Of a stretch of 64,000 bases of DNA, positions 23,300 through 32,261 are shown piece after piece. Where the stretch lies: positions 280,367 through 344,366 of the forward strand of contig CALVYP010000001.1 in the NCBI GenBank assembly GCA_944372365.1. Direction: 5' to 3'. Positions within the stretch are counted from its first letter, which is position 1. The number at the start of each line of letters is the position of its first letter. Origin of the DNA: an uncultured Clostridia bacterium. Its GTDB lineage: Bacteria > Bacillota > Clostridia > Christensenellales > UBA1242. The position numbers were made by a program, and so were the translations under genes. The notes beneath the pieces are model-generated. The model had not been told where the DNA came from, searched no databases, and saw only the letters and a program-made list of their open reading frames with translations.

Positions 23300-23922
23300 A
23301 TATCTGTTTGATTTTTTTTGTGGCTTGTTATTGAAGAGATAAACTCGTCATAGCCTTGTGTTTTTGAAAGAGATGTTTGGTATCCCAAAATCTTTTGGCC
23401 ATGTTTGATTTTATATTTTTCCCATTTTTGATGAAGAATGTATATACCTTGATAGTAATCCTTTGATGGAATAATTTCCTTTTCTTGAATTTCTTTGTTG
23501 TTTACAATCAGGAAGAAGCGGTAAGCAAATGGCGCATCTATTGCGCTTATCGACAAAACATTTTCCACCACAAGCGATGCAAGTGACTCGCACCATTGCA
23601 GGTAGGCAACGATATCGTCATAATCATCGGTTGTGATTTTTTGTTTGCCTAAAACATTGTTTGGGTCTAGTTTGTTCATAATTTTGCCAAGGTTTACAGG
23701 GTCATAGAAGCTTTTGCTGAATTCAAGCAAAAATGATGATTGGTTGATTTTTTTATCACGCATAAACTGCACAAACAATGCGGCCGCACCGATAAGGGCG
23801 GTGGTTAATGTTACAATTTGTGAGATGCGGCCACCAAGAGTGTCGTCAAAAAACAGTGAAACAATAAGTGCCACAGAAATTAAAAATGTGCTTACGCTGG
23901 TAATTACAATATTCTTTTTCAT
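23296..23922 (-). CDS. Two-helix membrane protein, unknown
   Basis: A 208-residue protein with two N-terminal membrane helices (about 5-25 and 35-52) and a cytoplasmic helical domain (FLLEFSKSFYDPVNLGKIM, DYDDIVAYLQWCESLASLV, YQGIYILHQKWEKYK). The layout resembles DUF4760-type proteins, which are common near mobile DNA and have no established function. A ribosome binding site AGGAG lies upstream of the ATG. It ends in a strong terminator and appears to be a single-gene unit next to the tRNA-Ser island. Confidence 0.75.
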   Translation of the reverse strand: MKKNIVITSVSTFLISVALIVSLFFDDTLGGRISQIVTLTTALIGAAALFVQFMRDKKINQSSFLLEFSKSFYDPVNLGKIMNKLDPNNVLGKQKITTDDYDDIVAYLQWCESLASLVVENVLSISAIDAPFAYRFFLIVNNKEIQEKEIIPSKDYYQGIYILHQKWEKYKIKHGQKILGYQTSLSKTQGYDEFISSITSHKKNQTDM

Positions 23923-24087
23923 AATTTTCTCCTACGCTTATTTTATAATAATATTTTAGAAAAACAAAGCAATAATCATAAATTATTTCATACAATCAGT
24001 TTAAGCGGCGCAATTTCCGCTTTTTTTGTCAATCGTTTTGAAAATTTTGGCGGAAATTATATAATTTTAAGTGTAGGAGGAGCGCTT

Positions 24088-24222
24088 ATGAAACTTACCA
24101 AAGAAGAAAAGGACATTTTAAACGGCGCGCAAGGGCAGACAAAAGCCAAAATTATGAAAACTCTTGTGGAGTTTGGCGATTTATTTGATAAAAAAATTAA
24201 AATTTGTTATTATAATTTGTAA
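24088..24222 (+). pseudogene. Truncated 5' copy of the aconitase-X gene
   Basis: From the ATG at 24088, 33 codons (MKLTKEEKDILNGAQGQTKA through VEFGDLF) match the start of the intact gene at 27357 at about 80% identity in DNA, including the AGGAGG ribosome binding site. Similarity ends near 24187. The frame continues 11 codons into unrelated DNA and stops, making a 44-residue peptide. None of the aconitase-X catalytic residues is included. Confidence 0.85.
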
Positions 24223-24270
24223 GTGGCATGGTTTTTTCTTGCATTGTACATTTTTTTAAATGGAGTTGAT

Positions 24271-27200
24271 ATGAAAAAACAGTTTGCAAACAACATACAT
24301 AACAGAACTTTTAGTAATAAGTTTATTTTATTCAGCGTTGCGCTGATTGTTTTAGTTGTGTCAATTTTTGCTTGTATAGCAGTTATAGGTAACACATCAT
24401 CAAATCAAAACTCAACAACTATAACAACCGAAGCCGAAGAAGCAACAGGCCCAACCAATACAGCCGGATGGTGGATTGATGAAGGAAGATACAGCATTGA
24501 TTGGTTCACAAACGCCCAGTCGGTTGTGATTGATGGCGTAACTTACAAGGCGGGGACTGAACAAAATCCATACATTATTTCAAGCGCGCAGGATCTTGCT
24601 GGGCTTTCATGGTTGGTTTACACATGCGGGCAATCAGGCAACCCGCTTGTTTCGGGAACAGATTATTCAAGTTATTACACCTTTCGAGGCAAATACTTTA
24701 AACAAACTGCAAACATAGACCTTTCAGAATACTATTGGCAACCTATTGGAACTTACTATAATCGTTCTGGAAGCACTTCTCGACATTACTTTTCTGGCAG
24801 TTATGACGGAGGCAGCTACATTATTTCTGGTGTTTTCACCCCATCGGGTTCAACAAACGCATATTCTTATCAAGGTTTGTTTGGATATATTTATGCGAAT
24901 AGTTCTTCTTATCCAATAACAATTAAAAACATTGGAATAACAAATTCAAACATACAAGGATATCATCAGGTTGGCGGAGTTGTGGGTTATGCTAATGCCT
25001 CTTCTGGCACAATTACTATAACCAACTGCTATAACACTGGTTCGGTTTCAGGGACAAAAAATTATGTTGGCGGAGTTGTGGGTTATGCTGTTGCTTCTGG
25101 TACACTTACAATAACCAACTGCTATAACACTGGTTCGGTTTCAGGATCAAGTGAGGTTGGCGGAGTTGTGGGTTATGCTGCTGCTTCTGGTACACTTACA
25201 ATAACCAACTGCTATAATACAGGCTCAGTTACAGGGACAGGTAATTATGTTGGCGGAGTTGTGGGTTATGCTTATGCATCTTCTGGCACTCTTACTATAA
25301 CCAACTGCTATAACACAGGCTCAGTTACAGGGACAGGTAATTATGTTGGCGGAGTTGTGGGAGGAGTTATTGCAACTCTTTCTGGCAATCTTACTATAAC
25401 CAACTGCTATAACACTGGTTCGGTTTCAGGAACAAGTGAGGTTGGCGGAGTTGTGGGAAGAGCTAATGCATCTTCTAGCACAATTACTATAACCAGCTGT
25501 TATTATGGTGTGAACTGTTCGCAAAGCACAGGAGGAATTAGAGGAAGCGATGTTCCTGGACAAGCGACATATGATAGTTCACTTACAACAGAAACGCCCA
25601 AAACGCTTTCATGGTATACAACAGAGGCTAATTGGAATTCAGCCTATCCATGGGAGTTTGAAAATGTGTGGACGATAGATTCAGGTGTAAATGACGGGTA
25701 CCCAAGTTTCAAGATTAAGTGGTGGATTGATGAAGGAAGATACAGCATTGATTGGTTCACAAACGCCCAGTCGGTTGTGATTGACGGCGTAACTTACAAG
25801 GCGGGGACTAAACAAAATCCATACATTATTTCAAGCGCACAGGATCTTGCTGGGCTTTCTTGGCTGGTTTACACATGCGGGCAATCAGGCAACCCGCTTG
25901 TTTCGGGAACAGATTATTCAAGCGCTTACACCTTTCGAGGCAAATACTTTAAACAAACTGCAAACATAGACCTTTCAGAATATTATTGGCAACCTATTGG
26001 AACTTACTATAATCGTTCTGGAAGCACTTCTCAACATTACTTTTCTGGCAGTTATGACGGTGGGGGCTACACTGTTTCTGGCATTTTCACCCCATCGGGT
26101 TCAAGAAACGCATGTTCTTATCAAGGGTTGTTTGGATATATTTGTGCGAATGGTTCTTCTTATCCAATAACAATTAAAAACATTGGAATAACAAATTCAA
26201 ACATACAAGGATATACGTATGTTGGCGGAGTTGTGGGTTATGCTTTTGCCCCTTCTTCTGACACTCTTACAATAACCAACTGCTATAACACTGGTTCGGT
26301 CACGGGTAGTTATTATGGTGTTGGCGGAGTTGTGGGTCAGGCTGTTGTGGGTCAGGCTGGTGTAACTTCTATTTATTCTGGCACAATTACTATAACCAAC
26401 TGCTATAACACTGGTTCGGTTGAGGGCGGTAGTAGTGTTGGCGGAGTTGTGGGTTATGCTTTTGCCCCTTCTTCTGACACTCTTACAATAACCAACTGCT
26501 ATAACACCGGTTCGGTTGAGGGCGGTAGTAGTGGTGTTGGCGGAGTTGTGGGTGTGGCTGGTGTAAATTCTCGTTTTGGCACAATTACGATAACCAACTG
26601 CTATAACACTGGTTCGGTTGCAGGGATAGAACGTGTTGGCGGAGTTGTGGGTGAGGCTTTTGCATATTCTTCTAGCACCCTTACTATAACCAACTGCTAT
26701 AATACAGGCTCAGTTACAGGGACAGGTAATTATGTTGGCGGAGTTGTGGGTCGGGCTGGTGTAACTTCTTCTAGCGCAATTTATATTTCCAAATGCGCTA
26801 ACCTAGGGGATATTACTTTAACCGGATCTTCTTCGAGTGTTGGCGGTATTATAGGTTATGTTCAGGTGGGAAGCGCATCAGGAATTTTGCAAGTTGCAAA
26901 TTGCTATTCAGAAGGCACAATTTTTGTGCAAGGTGCAAGCGCAACCGTAGGCGGGTTTGTTGGCGGGGCATATGCAAATTATTCCACATATTCGAATGTA
27001 TATTTTGAGTTTTGTGCGGTTGACATGAATGTTTCAACTTCTGGAAGTGGTTCAATATCAAGCCAAGGTGCATTTTATGGTGGGACATATGTGGTAACAG
27101 CAAAAAACAGTTATTCCATATTAAATGGTGCGAAATCGTTGACGTCAACAGTTAATGAAATGGACAATAATTTTGCTTACATACTAAATTTTAAAGATGG

Positions 27201-27282
27201 CAAACCACTCCCTCTGGGGCTGTATGCTATTTCACAGTTTGGCACGGAAACAAACATAGTTGAAAGAATAAATGCGTTATAA
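24271..27282 (+). CDS. GLUG-repeat surface protein with internal duplication
   Basis: A 1003-residue exported protein. The ATG at 24271 (GGAG upstream) starts a basic N-terminus and signal helix (FILFSVALIVLVVSIFACIAV, about 17-37). Residues 65-480 and 485-900 are two copies of the same block: WWIDEGRYSIDWF, an NPYIISSAQDLAGLSWL module, a YWQPIGTYYNRSG strand, then tandem GLUG-type repeats of VGGVVGYA-x-TITNCYNTGSV (about 22 residues each; 6 in the first block, about 6 in the second). These beta-helix repeats occur in adhesins. There is no LPXTG motif or C-terminal membrane helix, so it is secreted or held non-covalently. The gene lies exactly between the truncated and intact aconitase-X copies. 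Confidence 0.85.
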   Translation: MKKQFANNIHNRTFSNKFILFSVALIVLVVSIFACIAVIGNTSSNQNSTTITTEAEEATGPTNTAGWWIDEGRYSIDWFTNAQSVVIDGVTYKAGTEQNPYIISSAQDLAGLSWLVYTCGQSGNPLVSGTDYSSYYTFRGKYFKQTANIDLSEYYWQPIGTYYNRSGSTSRHYFSGSYDGGSYIISGVFTPSGSTNAYSYQGLFGYIYANSSSYPITIKNIGITNSNIQGYHQVGGVVGYANASSGTITITNCYNTGSVSGTKNYVGGVVGYAVASGTLTITNCYNTGSVSGSSEVGGVVGYAAASGTLTITNCYNTGSVTGTGNYVGGVVGYAYASSGTLTITNCYNTGSVTGTGNYVGGVVGGVIATLSGNLTITNCYNTGSVSGTSEVGGVVGRANASSSTITITSCYYGVNCSQSTGGIRGSDVPGQATYDSSLTTETPKTLSWYTTEANWNSAYPWEFENVWTIDSGVNDGYPSFKIKWWIDEGRYSIDWFTNAQSVVIDGVTYKAGTKQNPYIISSAQDLAGLSWLVYTCGQSGNPLVSGTDYSSAYTFRGKYFKQTANIDLSEYYWQPIGTYYNRSGSTSQHYFSGSYDGGGYTVSGIFTPSGSRNACSYQGLFGYICANGSSYPITIKNIGITNSNIQGYTYVGGVVGYAFAPSSDTLTITNCYNTGSVTGSYYGVGGVVGQAVVGQAGVTSIYSGTITITNCYNTGSVEGGSSVGGVVGYAFAPSSDTLTITNCYNTGSVEGGSSGVGGVVGVAGVNSRFGTITITNCYNTGSVAGIERVGGVVGEAFAYSSSTLTITNCYNTGSVTGTGNYVGGVVGRAGVTSSSAIYISKCANLGDITLTGSSSSVGGIIGYVQVGSASGILQVANCYSEGTIFVQGASATVGGFVGGAYANYSTYSNVYFEFCAVDMNVSTSGSGSISSQGAFYGGTYVVTAKNSYSILNGAKSLTSTVNEMDNNFAYILNFKDGKPLPLGLYAISQFGTETNIVERINAL
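24961..26800 (+). repeat. Tandem GLUG-coding repeats
   Basis: Near-identical units built on the words GTTGGCGGAGTTGTGGG and ATAACCAACTGCTATAACAC recur about twelve times, in two groups separated by the duplicated N-terminal module at 25723. The high DNA identity suggests recent expansion, and slippage or recombination can change copy number. Confidence 0.85.
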
Positions 27283-27356
27283 CTATAAAATTTTATAAGT
27301 ATATCTTTTTATATTTTAAATTTAAGTTGTATAATTTTGATTGATAGGAGGGAGAG

Positions 27357-28628
27357 ATGAAACTGACAAAAGAAGAAAAAGAGATTTTAAATGGCTTGCA
27401 GGGCGAAACAAAAGCCAAAATCATGCGAACTCTTGTGGAGTTTGGCGATTTGTTTGGGGCCGAAAAGTTTGTGCCTGTTTCAACCAGTGGGCATTTGGTT
27501 ACTTCTTTTGGGATTGGTCTTTTAAAGCCTGTTTACAGAATTATGGATGAAATCATCGCCGCAGGGCTTAAAACGCCATATCCATTTACGGTTGATCCTA
27601 GGCCGATTGATTATAAAAATGTCAAGTGCGGGCTTTTAAACAAACTTGTTTTTTCAAAAATAATGTATTCTCAGCAAGAGCATTATGAGCAGCAGCTTGC
27701 CCAAATTGGTTTAAAGGATAAAAACGCCTTCACATGCACTTGCTATCTCGACGAAGTGGGCAACACTCCAAAATATGGCGACATCCTTTCTTGGGCAGAG
27801 AGCAGTGCGGTTGTCTATGCCAACTCGGTGCTTGGCGCAAGATGTAACCGTAACAGCGGCATGCTTGATATATTTGGTGCGCTGTTAGGCAAAGTGCCAA
27901 AGTTTGGGTTGCTTACAGACGAGGGCAGGAAAGCCGACTGGGTGATTGAAATCAAAACAAAAACTCTTCCGCAAGCACAGGTTCTCGGCAGTGCAATAGG
28001 AATGAAAGTTATGGAACAAGTGCCATATGTGATTGGGCTTGACAAATTTCTTGGCAGTGAACTTACCGATGAAGTGAAAGCGTATCTCAAAGATTTCGGT
28101 GCGGCAACCGCTTCAAACGGTGCAGTTGGATTGTATCATATTGAAAACCTAACGCCAGAAGCCAAAAAACTTAAACAAAAACTTTTGAAAGACAAAGTTA
28201 AAAAATATGTGATAGACGATAAAGAACTTGAAAGAGTTTATCAAAGCTATCCAGTTATGTGGAAAAATAAAGATGCAAAGCCAACACTCTGCTTTATTGG
28301 CTGTCCACACCTGACATATTCACAACTGATTGATTGGACGCAAAAAATTCAAAAAACTCTTGAAAGCGCAGGGCGCAAAAAGGTTTGCGTGCGAACAATC
28401 ATGACGGCAGCGCCAGATGTTGTTGAAAAATTTAAGCAGACTGAAGATTACAAACTTCTCATGCGCATGGGTGTTAAACTTTCGTCGATATGTCCGCTTA
28501 TGTACACCAACAATCCTATCGCTGGCGGTAAACCGATTATTACAAACAGCAACAAATTGAGAACTTATTCAAAGTCGAGATATTATAAAGATGACGAAAT
28601 TGCAAAAATTATTTGTGGGGTGAAGTGA
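27357..28628 (+). CDS. Aconitase X catalytic subunit
   Basis: A 423-residue member of the aconitase-X (AcnX) large-subunit family. Stretches such as VPVSTSGHLVTSFG, DEVGNTPKYGDILSWAESSAVVYANSVLGARCNRNSG and SSICPLMYTNNPI, with conserved Cys residues that can hold a metal or Fe-S centre, identify the family. Characterised members are cis-3-hydroxy-L-proline dehydratases in bacteria and phosphomevalonate dehydratase in archaea; which reaction applies here cannot be read from the sequence. The next gene, 1 bp downstream, is the small swivel subunit, so both probably form one enzyme. The ATG follows AGGAGGG. A truncated duplicate of the 5' end lies at 24088. Confidence 0.9.
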   Translation: MKLTKEEKEILNGLQGETKAKIMRTLVEFGDLFGAEKFVPVSTSGHLVTSFGIGLLKPVYRIMDEIIAAGLKTPYPFTVDPRPIDYKNVKCGLLNKLVFSKIMYSQQEHYEQQLAQIGLKDKNAFTCTCYLDEVGNTPKYGDILSWAESSAVVYANSVLGARCNRNSGMLDIFGALLGKVPKFGLLTDEGRKADWVIEIKTKTLPQAQVLGSAIGMKVMEQVPYVIGLDKFLGSELTDEVKAYLKDFGAATASNGAVGLYHIENLTPEAKKLKQKLLKDKVKKYVIDDKELERVYQSYPVMWKNKDAKPTLCFIGCPHLTYSQLIDWTQKIQKTLESAGRKKVCVRTIMTAAPDVVEKFKQTEDYKLLMRMGVKLSSICPLMYTNNPIAGGKPIITNSNKLRTYSKSRYYKDDEIAKIICGVK

Positions 28629-28629
28629 T

Positions 28630-29079
28630 ATGGCAAAAAAAGTTTTTAAAGGCAGGGTGATTTGCCCAGGCGAATATCAAGGCGAAGTTGTTGTTTCAAG
28701 GCAGGGGCTTAATACACTTGCAACATTTCAAAAATCAGCGTTAAAAAATGCCAAAAACATCATCGGCTCTGATCAAAACAACCCAGATGTTTATGGCAAA
28801 AACCTTACAGGCATAGCGCTTGTTCTGCCACAGACGATTGGCTCAACCACAGGCGGGCTGGTTATTCAAACGGTTTGCCAAATGGGGATAAATCCTGCGG
28901 CACTGCTTTTCAGCGAAGAGATCGACTCGCTTGCAGCAAGCGGAGTTATCCTTGCAAAAAATTGGGAGAACTCAAAGATTATTGCCATCGACAAACTTGG
29001 CAAAAACATTTTAAAAGATGTTAAAACGGGCGACAAAATCAGCATTTCACAAGATGGCATTGTCACAGTTTTAGATTAA
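28630..29079 (+). CDS. Aconitase X swivel-domain subunit
   Basis: A 149-residue protein of the DUF126/AcnX small-subunit family: FKGRVICPGEYQGEVVVS, the loop LPQTIGSTTGGLVIQTV, AALLFSEEIDSLAASGVILA and GDKISISQDGIVTVLD. In aconitases the swivel domain carries the Ser loop at the active site; the GSTTGG loop is the likely equivalent. It is separated from the catalytic subunit by 1 bp and followed 14 bp later by mscL, so the three genes may be one transcript. Confidence 0.9.
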   Translation: MAKKVFKGRVICPGEYQGEVVVSRQGLNTLATFQKSALKNAKNIIGSDQNNPDVYGKNLTGIALVLPQTIGSTTGGLVIQTVCQMGINPAALLFSEEIDSLAASGVILAKNWENSKIIAIDKLGKNILKDVKTGDKISISQDGIVTVLD

Positions 29080-29093
29080 AATGAGAGATACGA

Positions 29094-29645
29094 ATGAATA
29101 AGATTAAAAATTTCTTTAAGGATTTTAAAAAATTTATCAGCCGTGGCAACATTCTAGACCTTGCTGTTGCATTGGTTGTTGGCTCGGCGTTCACAAAAAT
29201 TGTCACAAGTTTGGTTAACGACATAATCATGCCGTTCATCTGTGCAATTTTTGGCTCTGCAACGGTGGACGAATTGTTCTTTGTTGTCAACGGCGCAGAA
29301 ATTTACTATGGAAGGTTTTTACAAGCGATAATTGATTTCTTGCTTGTGGCGCTTGTGTTGTTCTTGATTTTGAGGCTAGTGATGAACGCAAGCAACATGT
29401 TCAAGCGCACGCTCAGCGAGCAGCCTACTAAGGAAGAGAAAAAAGTTTTGAAAGAGCAAGGCGTGAACATGAAAGATCACAAAGCTGTTATTGCCGCAAC
29501 CAAAGAGTTGCGTGAGAAAAACGCACCAGCACCTGTTCCACCAAAGCCAACGCAAGAAGAACTTTTAACACAAATTTTGGCAGAACTTAAAAAACAAAAT
29601 GCGCCGCTTGAAAAAATTGAGGAAATTGGCAAAGAAAATAAATAA
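29094..29645 (+). CDS. mscL: Large-conductance mechanosensitive channel MscL
   Basis: MscL opens under high membrane tension and releases solutes during osmotic downshock. The 183-residue protein begins with the cytoplasmic FKDFKKFISRGNILDLAVALVVGSAFTKIV helix pair (first membrane helix about 19-42). The periplasmic loop is short (FFVVNGAEIYYGRF) and the second helix (IIDFLLVALVLFLILRLV) is at about 76-95. A cytoplasmic tail rich in Lys, Glu and Pro (NAPAPVPPKPTQEELLTQILAELKK) is about 40 residues longer than in typical MscL (130-150). The C-terminal LLTQILAELKKQ helix matches the family's bundle-forming end. A terminator follows directly. Confidence 0.92.
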   Translation: MNKIKNFFKDFKKFISRGNILDLAVALVVGSAFTKIVTSLVNDIIMPFICAIFGSATVDELFFVVNGAEIYYGRFLQAIIDFLLVALVLFLILRLVMNASNMFKRTLSEQPTKEEKKVLKEQGVNMKDHKAVIAATKELREKNAPAPVPPKPTQEELLTQILAELKKQNAPLEKIEEIGKENK

Positions 29646-29675
29646 ACGCTCAAAAATTGAGCGTTTTTTGTTTTC
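29645..29675 (+). terminator. Intrinsic terminator after mscL
   Basis: A 9-bp stem AACGCTCAA/TTGAGCGTT (29645-29653 with 29657-29665), 3-nt loop and T-run. Confidence 0.9.
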
Positions 29676-29681
29676 AAACAC

Positions 29682-29710
29682 TTGAAAAGAAATTATTTTT
29701 TTAGTATAAT
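29682..29710 (+). promoter_or_regulatory. Promoter of tRNA-Leu
   Basis: TTGAAA (29682-29687), 17 bp and TATAAT (29705-29710) lie 14 bp before the tRNA. Confidence 0.85.
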
Positions 29711-29724
29711 AATCATGCAAATAT

Positions 29725-29810
29725 GCGGTTATGGCGGAATGGCAGACGCGCTAGGTTCAGGTCCTAGTGGAGGCAACTCCATGGAGGTTCAAGTCCTCTT
29801 AACCGCACCA
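29725..29810 (+). tRNA. tRNA-Leu (CAG)
   Basis: An 86-nt class II tRNA with encoded CCA. The acceptor stem is GCGGTTA/TAACCGC, the anticodon stem CTAGG/CCTAG closes loop TTCAGGT (anticodon CAG), the variable arm is TGGAGGCAACTCCA and the T-arm GGTTCAAGTCC. Confidence 0.94.
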
Positions 29811-29813
29811 CAC

Positions 29814-29887
29814 AAAAATTGCCGTCTTGAAAGCTCACTTTCTTTTCGTTAGTTCGCGCTGACAGGCGCAATTTTTTATATATAAAC
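29814..29887 (+). terminator. Terminator-like long hairpin after tRNA-Leu
   Basis: AAAAATTGC (29814-29822) pairs with GCAATTTTT (29878-29886) across a 55-nt loop, ending in a T-run. Confidence 0.55.
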
Positions 29888-29890
29888 AAC

Positions 29891-29916
29891 AAAAAAGAAG
29901 GTTTAAAGCCTTTTTT
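29891..29916 (-). terminator. Terminator of the DegV gene
   Basis: On the minus strand AAGG/CCTT arms around CTTTAAA, with an upstream A-run, are followed by six T residues. Confidence 0.65.
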
Positions 29917-30787
29917 ATTTTATTATTCTTGTCACGCCAACTGCGAGTGCGCCTGGGCCCGTGTGGCAGGCAATGCTAAGCGAGAGAGGGTTGGCATAGG
30001 CAAAAGGGATGTCGGGAAATTCTTTTTTTATTTGTTTAACAAAATCAGCTGCCTTTTCTTCACAATTTGTGTAAGCCACCGCAAGTTCAAGCTCGCCGTT
30101 TTCATATAAATGTTTAAAGCGTGTGGAAATATCTTTTTTTACGGCATCAATCATCTTTTGTCTGCCGGCGCGCTCGTTCATCACCTTCGTAAAGCAATCA
30201 AGTTTGCCGCCTTGAATTTGCAGCACGGGCTTAATCTTTAAAAGTGTGCCAATCGCTGCTGCGGCAGGGGTGATGCGTCCGCCTCGTTTTAAATATTTTA
30301 AAGTGTTAACCATGATATATATGCTTGATTGCAGTGCGGTTTCTTCCAAATATTTTTTGATTTGCTCGCCGTCAAAGCCTTGATCAATGAGTTTTAAAGT
30401 ATCAAACATGGCTTGTTTCAATGTGACACTAATGCGTTTGTTATCCACAACAAAAACCTTGCCTTCAAAATCTTTTGCAAAGTTTTGTGCAGTCGCATAT
30501 GTTTGGCTTAGGGCGCTTGACATAGGGATATGCACAACTTGCTTGTATTTGTTTAAAAGCTTTTTCCAAAGTTCAACCACCTCGCCGATTGCAGGCTGAG
30601 AGGTTGAAATTTGTGCGTCTTCGCCTAGAAGCTTGTAAAAATTTTGCTGGGTTAAGTTTGTTTCTTCAAAATATTCTTCGCCATTGATGGTAAACGGCAT
30701 AGGCACAACAAAAACATCCTGCAAGAATGTTAATTCTTGCTTTGTTACGCCCGCATTTGAATCCACAACAATGGCAATGTCTCTCAT
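29915..30787 (-). CDS. DegV family (fatty-acid-binding) protein
   Basis: A 290-residue DegV protein. Family marks are IAIVVDSNAGVTKQE at the N-terminus, EEYFEETNLTQQNFYKLL, the TSQPAIGE lipid-site motif near 60, HIPMSSALSQTY, the NTLKYLKRGGRI motif near 170, and the C-terminal ACHTGPGALAVGV. DegV/FakB proteins bind a fatty acid and present it to the kinase FakA for phosphorylation. No fakA is in the window. It is a single gene with its own terminator. AAGGGG precedes the ATG. Confidence 0.93.
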   Translation of the reverse strand: MRDIAIVVDSNAGVTKQELTFLQDVFVVPMPFTINGEEYFEETNLTQQNFYKLLGEDAQISTSQPAIGEVVELWKKLLNKYKQVVHIPMSSALSQTYATAQNFAKDFEGKVFVVDNKRISVTLKQAMFDTLKLIDQGFDGEQIKKYLEETALQSSIYIMVNTLKYLKRGGRITPAAAAIGTLLKIKPVLQIQGGKLDCFTKVMNERAGRQKMIDAVKKDISTRFKHLYENGELELAVAYTNCEEKAADFVKQIKKEFPDIPFAYANPLSLSIACHTGPGALAVGVTRIIK

Positions 30788-30963
30788 CTTAGCCCCTTAA
30801 AAGAAAATATGGCTTTTAAAGCCCTTAGTATTTTAGCATATTGTGCGATTTTTTTAAAAGCAATTTGACGGCAATTTAATGATTTTGTATGACAAATTTA
30901 ACACATCTTTTGCATGCAGCATACAATGCCAATGGAGCAACATTGCTTCGTGCGAGGTATAAT

Positions 30964-32250
30964 ATGCTAAACTTATTTAACAACAGATGTTGCTGTTCTA
31001 GAAAATGTTGTGCGCCAATTTTCCCTAGGCCGCCGGTGGGCGCTACTGGACCGATGGGGCCTGTGGGACCAACCGGACCAACCGGGCCAACTGGACCAAC
31101 TGGGCCGACGGGTGCAACCGGACCAACAGGGCCAACTACAACGGCGATAAATGTGCTTACCACAAGCACTCTTCCAGCTGGCGATCAGGCTTCCGTTGTG
31201 CAAAGCGGTGTGGGTTCGACTGCGGAACTATCTTTCTTTATTCCGCAAGGTGCGACAGGCCCGACAGGGCCAACCGGGCCTACTGGACCGACGGGTGCGC
31301 AAGGCGCAACCGGAGCAACTGGCCCGCAAGGCGTTCAGGGCATTCAAGGGGCGGCTGGTGCAACTGGCCCAACTGGTGATGCTGGCGCAACTGGGCCAAC
31401 GGGGCCGCAAGGCGTTCAGGGCATTCAAGGGGCAACCGGAGCAACTGGCCCAACTGGTGATGCTGGCGCAACCGGAGCAACTGGCCCGCAAGGCGTTCAG
31501 GGCATTCAAGGGGCAACCGGAGCAACTGGTCCAACTGGTGATGCTGGCGCAACTGGGCCAACGGGGCCGACAGGACCAACCGGCCCGACAGGGCCTACTG
31601 GGCCAACTGGCCCGACTGGTGCAGCTGCAACAATAACGGCTGGCACTGCAACGGCGCTTGCCGCGGGAGCGCAACCAACTGTAACCAATTCGGGTTCAAA
31701 TTCTGCGGCTGTGTTTGATTTCGGCATTCCAGCGGGGGCGACGGGCGCGACAGGTGCAACTGGTGCGACAGGTGCGACGGGTGCAACTGGCATGGGGCTT
31801 GCTGCATATGGCGGGCTTTACAACAACGCAACCCAAACGCCAACGCTTACAGCGGCAAACACATTTGTGCAAGTTGAATTAAACACTGAAATGCCACTTT
31901 TAAACACAACAACTTCTGCAAACGCCATCACAGTGGAACAGGCGGGCGACTATGAAATCAACTTCCATGTTCAAGTGAACTCAACGCAGGAACTCACGTT
32001 CAATGTTGTGGCAAGAAACAACACCACAAACATTGATTCGTCGCTGGTGGCAAAAACTGCACTTGAAACAGCAACCGGCGGCACTTTTGTGGCTGACACT
32101 ATGGCGAGCGTGATTGTAACCTTGGCGGCTAACGATGTGATTGATTTGGCGCTTGCAGCGACAACCGACCCATCAGGCGCAACGGTTACGATTTTAGGCA
32201 ACGGCGATGCAACGCTAAGTGTGAAAAAGTTAACCGAAACAACAATCTAA
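30964..32250 (+). CDS. Collagen-like exosporium-type protein
   Basis: A 428-residue protein in three parts. The N-terminus is Cys-rich (CCCSRKCC, about 9-16). About 240 residues of Gly-X-Y repeats dominated by GPT and GAT triplets follow (about 27-280), with a short non-collagen insert ([20 protein letters not shown]). The C-terminal globular beta domain (about 280-428) resembles BclA/TNF-like trimer heads ([19 protein letters not shown]). This is the architecture of Bacillus and Clostridium exosporium filaments (BclA, BclB), which trimerise and are often glycosylated on Thr. The ATG at 30964 (GAGG 6 bp upstream) is preferred over the upstream ATG at 30889, which lacks a site. A sigma-K-like GCATACAAT lies upstream at 30918. 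Confidence 0.85.
   Translation: MLNLFNNRCCCSRKCCAPIFPRPPVGATGPMGPVGPTGPTGPTGPTGPTGATGPTGPTTTAINVLTTSTLPAGDQASVVQSGVGSTAELSFFIPQGATGPTGPTGPTGPTGAQGATGATGPQGVQGIQGAAGATGPTGDAGATGPTGPQGVQGIQGATGATGPTGDAGATGATGPQGVQGIQGATGATGPTGDAGATGPTGPTGPTGPTGPTGPTGPTGAAATITAGTATALAAGAQPTVTNSGSNSAAVFDFGIPAGATGATGATGATGATGATGMGLAAYGGLYNNATQTPTLTAANTFVQVELNTEMPLLNTTTSANAITVEQAGDYEINFHVQVNSTQELTFNVVARNNTTNIDSSLVAKTALETATGGTFVADTMASVIVTLAANDVIDLALAATTDPSGATVTILGNGDATLSVKKLTETTI
31040..31800 (+). repeat. GC-rich collagen-triplet repeats
   Basis: Tandem 9-bp words (such as GGGCCAACT and GGCCCGACA), plus a longer unit around GGCGTTCAGGGCATTCAAGG that recurs three times (about 31330, 31410, 31495). The repetition and high GC set it apart from its surroundings. 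All long open frames on other strands here are by-products of this repetition. Confidence 0.85.
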
Positions 32251-32261
32251 CAGCAACACGC

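Noticed and set aside
31150..31850. Several long Pro/Ala/Gly/Arg-rich open frames on both strands
   Set aside because: They are shadows of the GC-rich collagen-triplet repeats. Only the plus-strand collagen frame has a ribosome binding site, sensible domains and a terminator.
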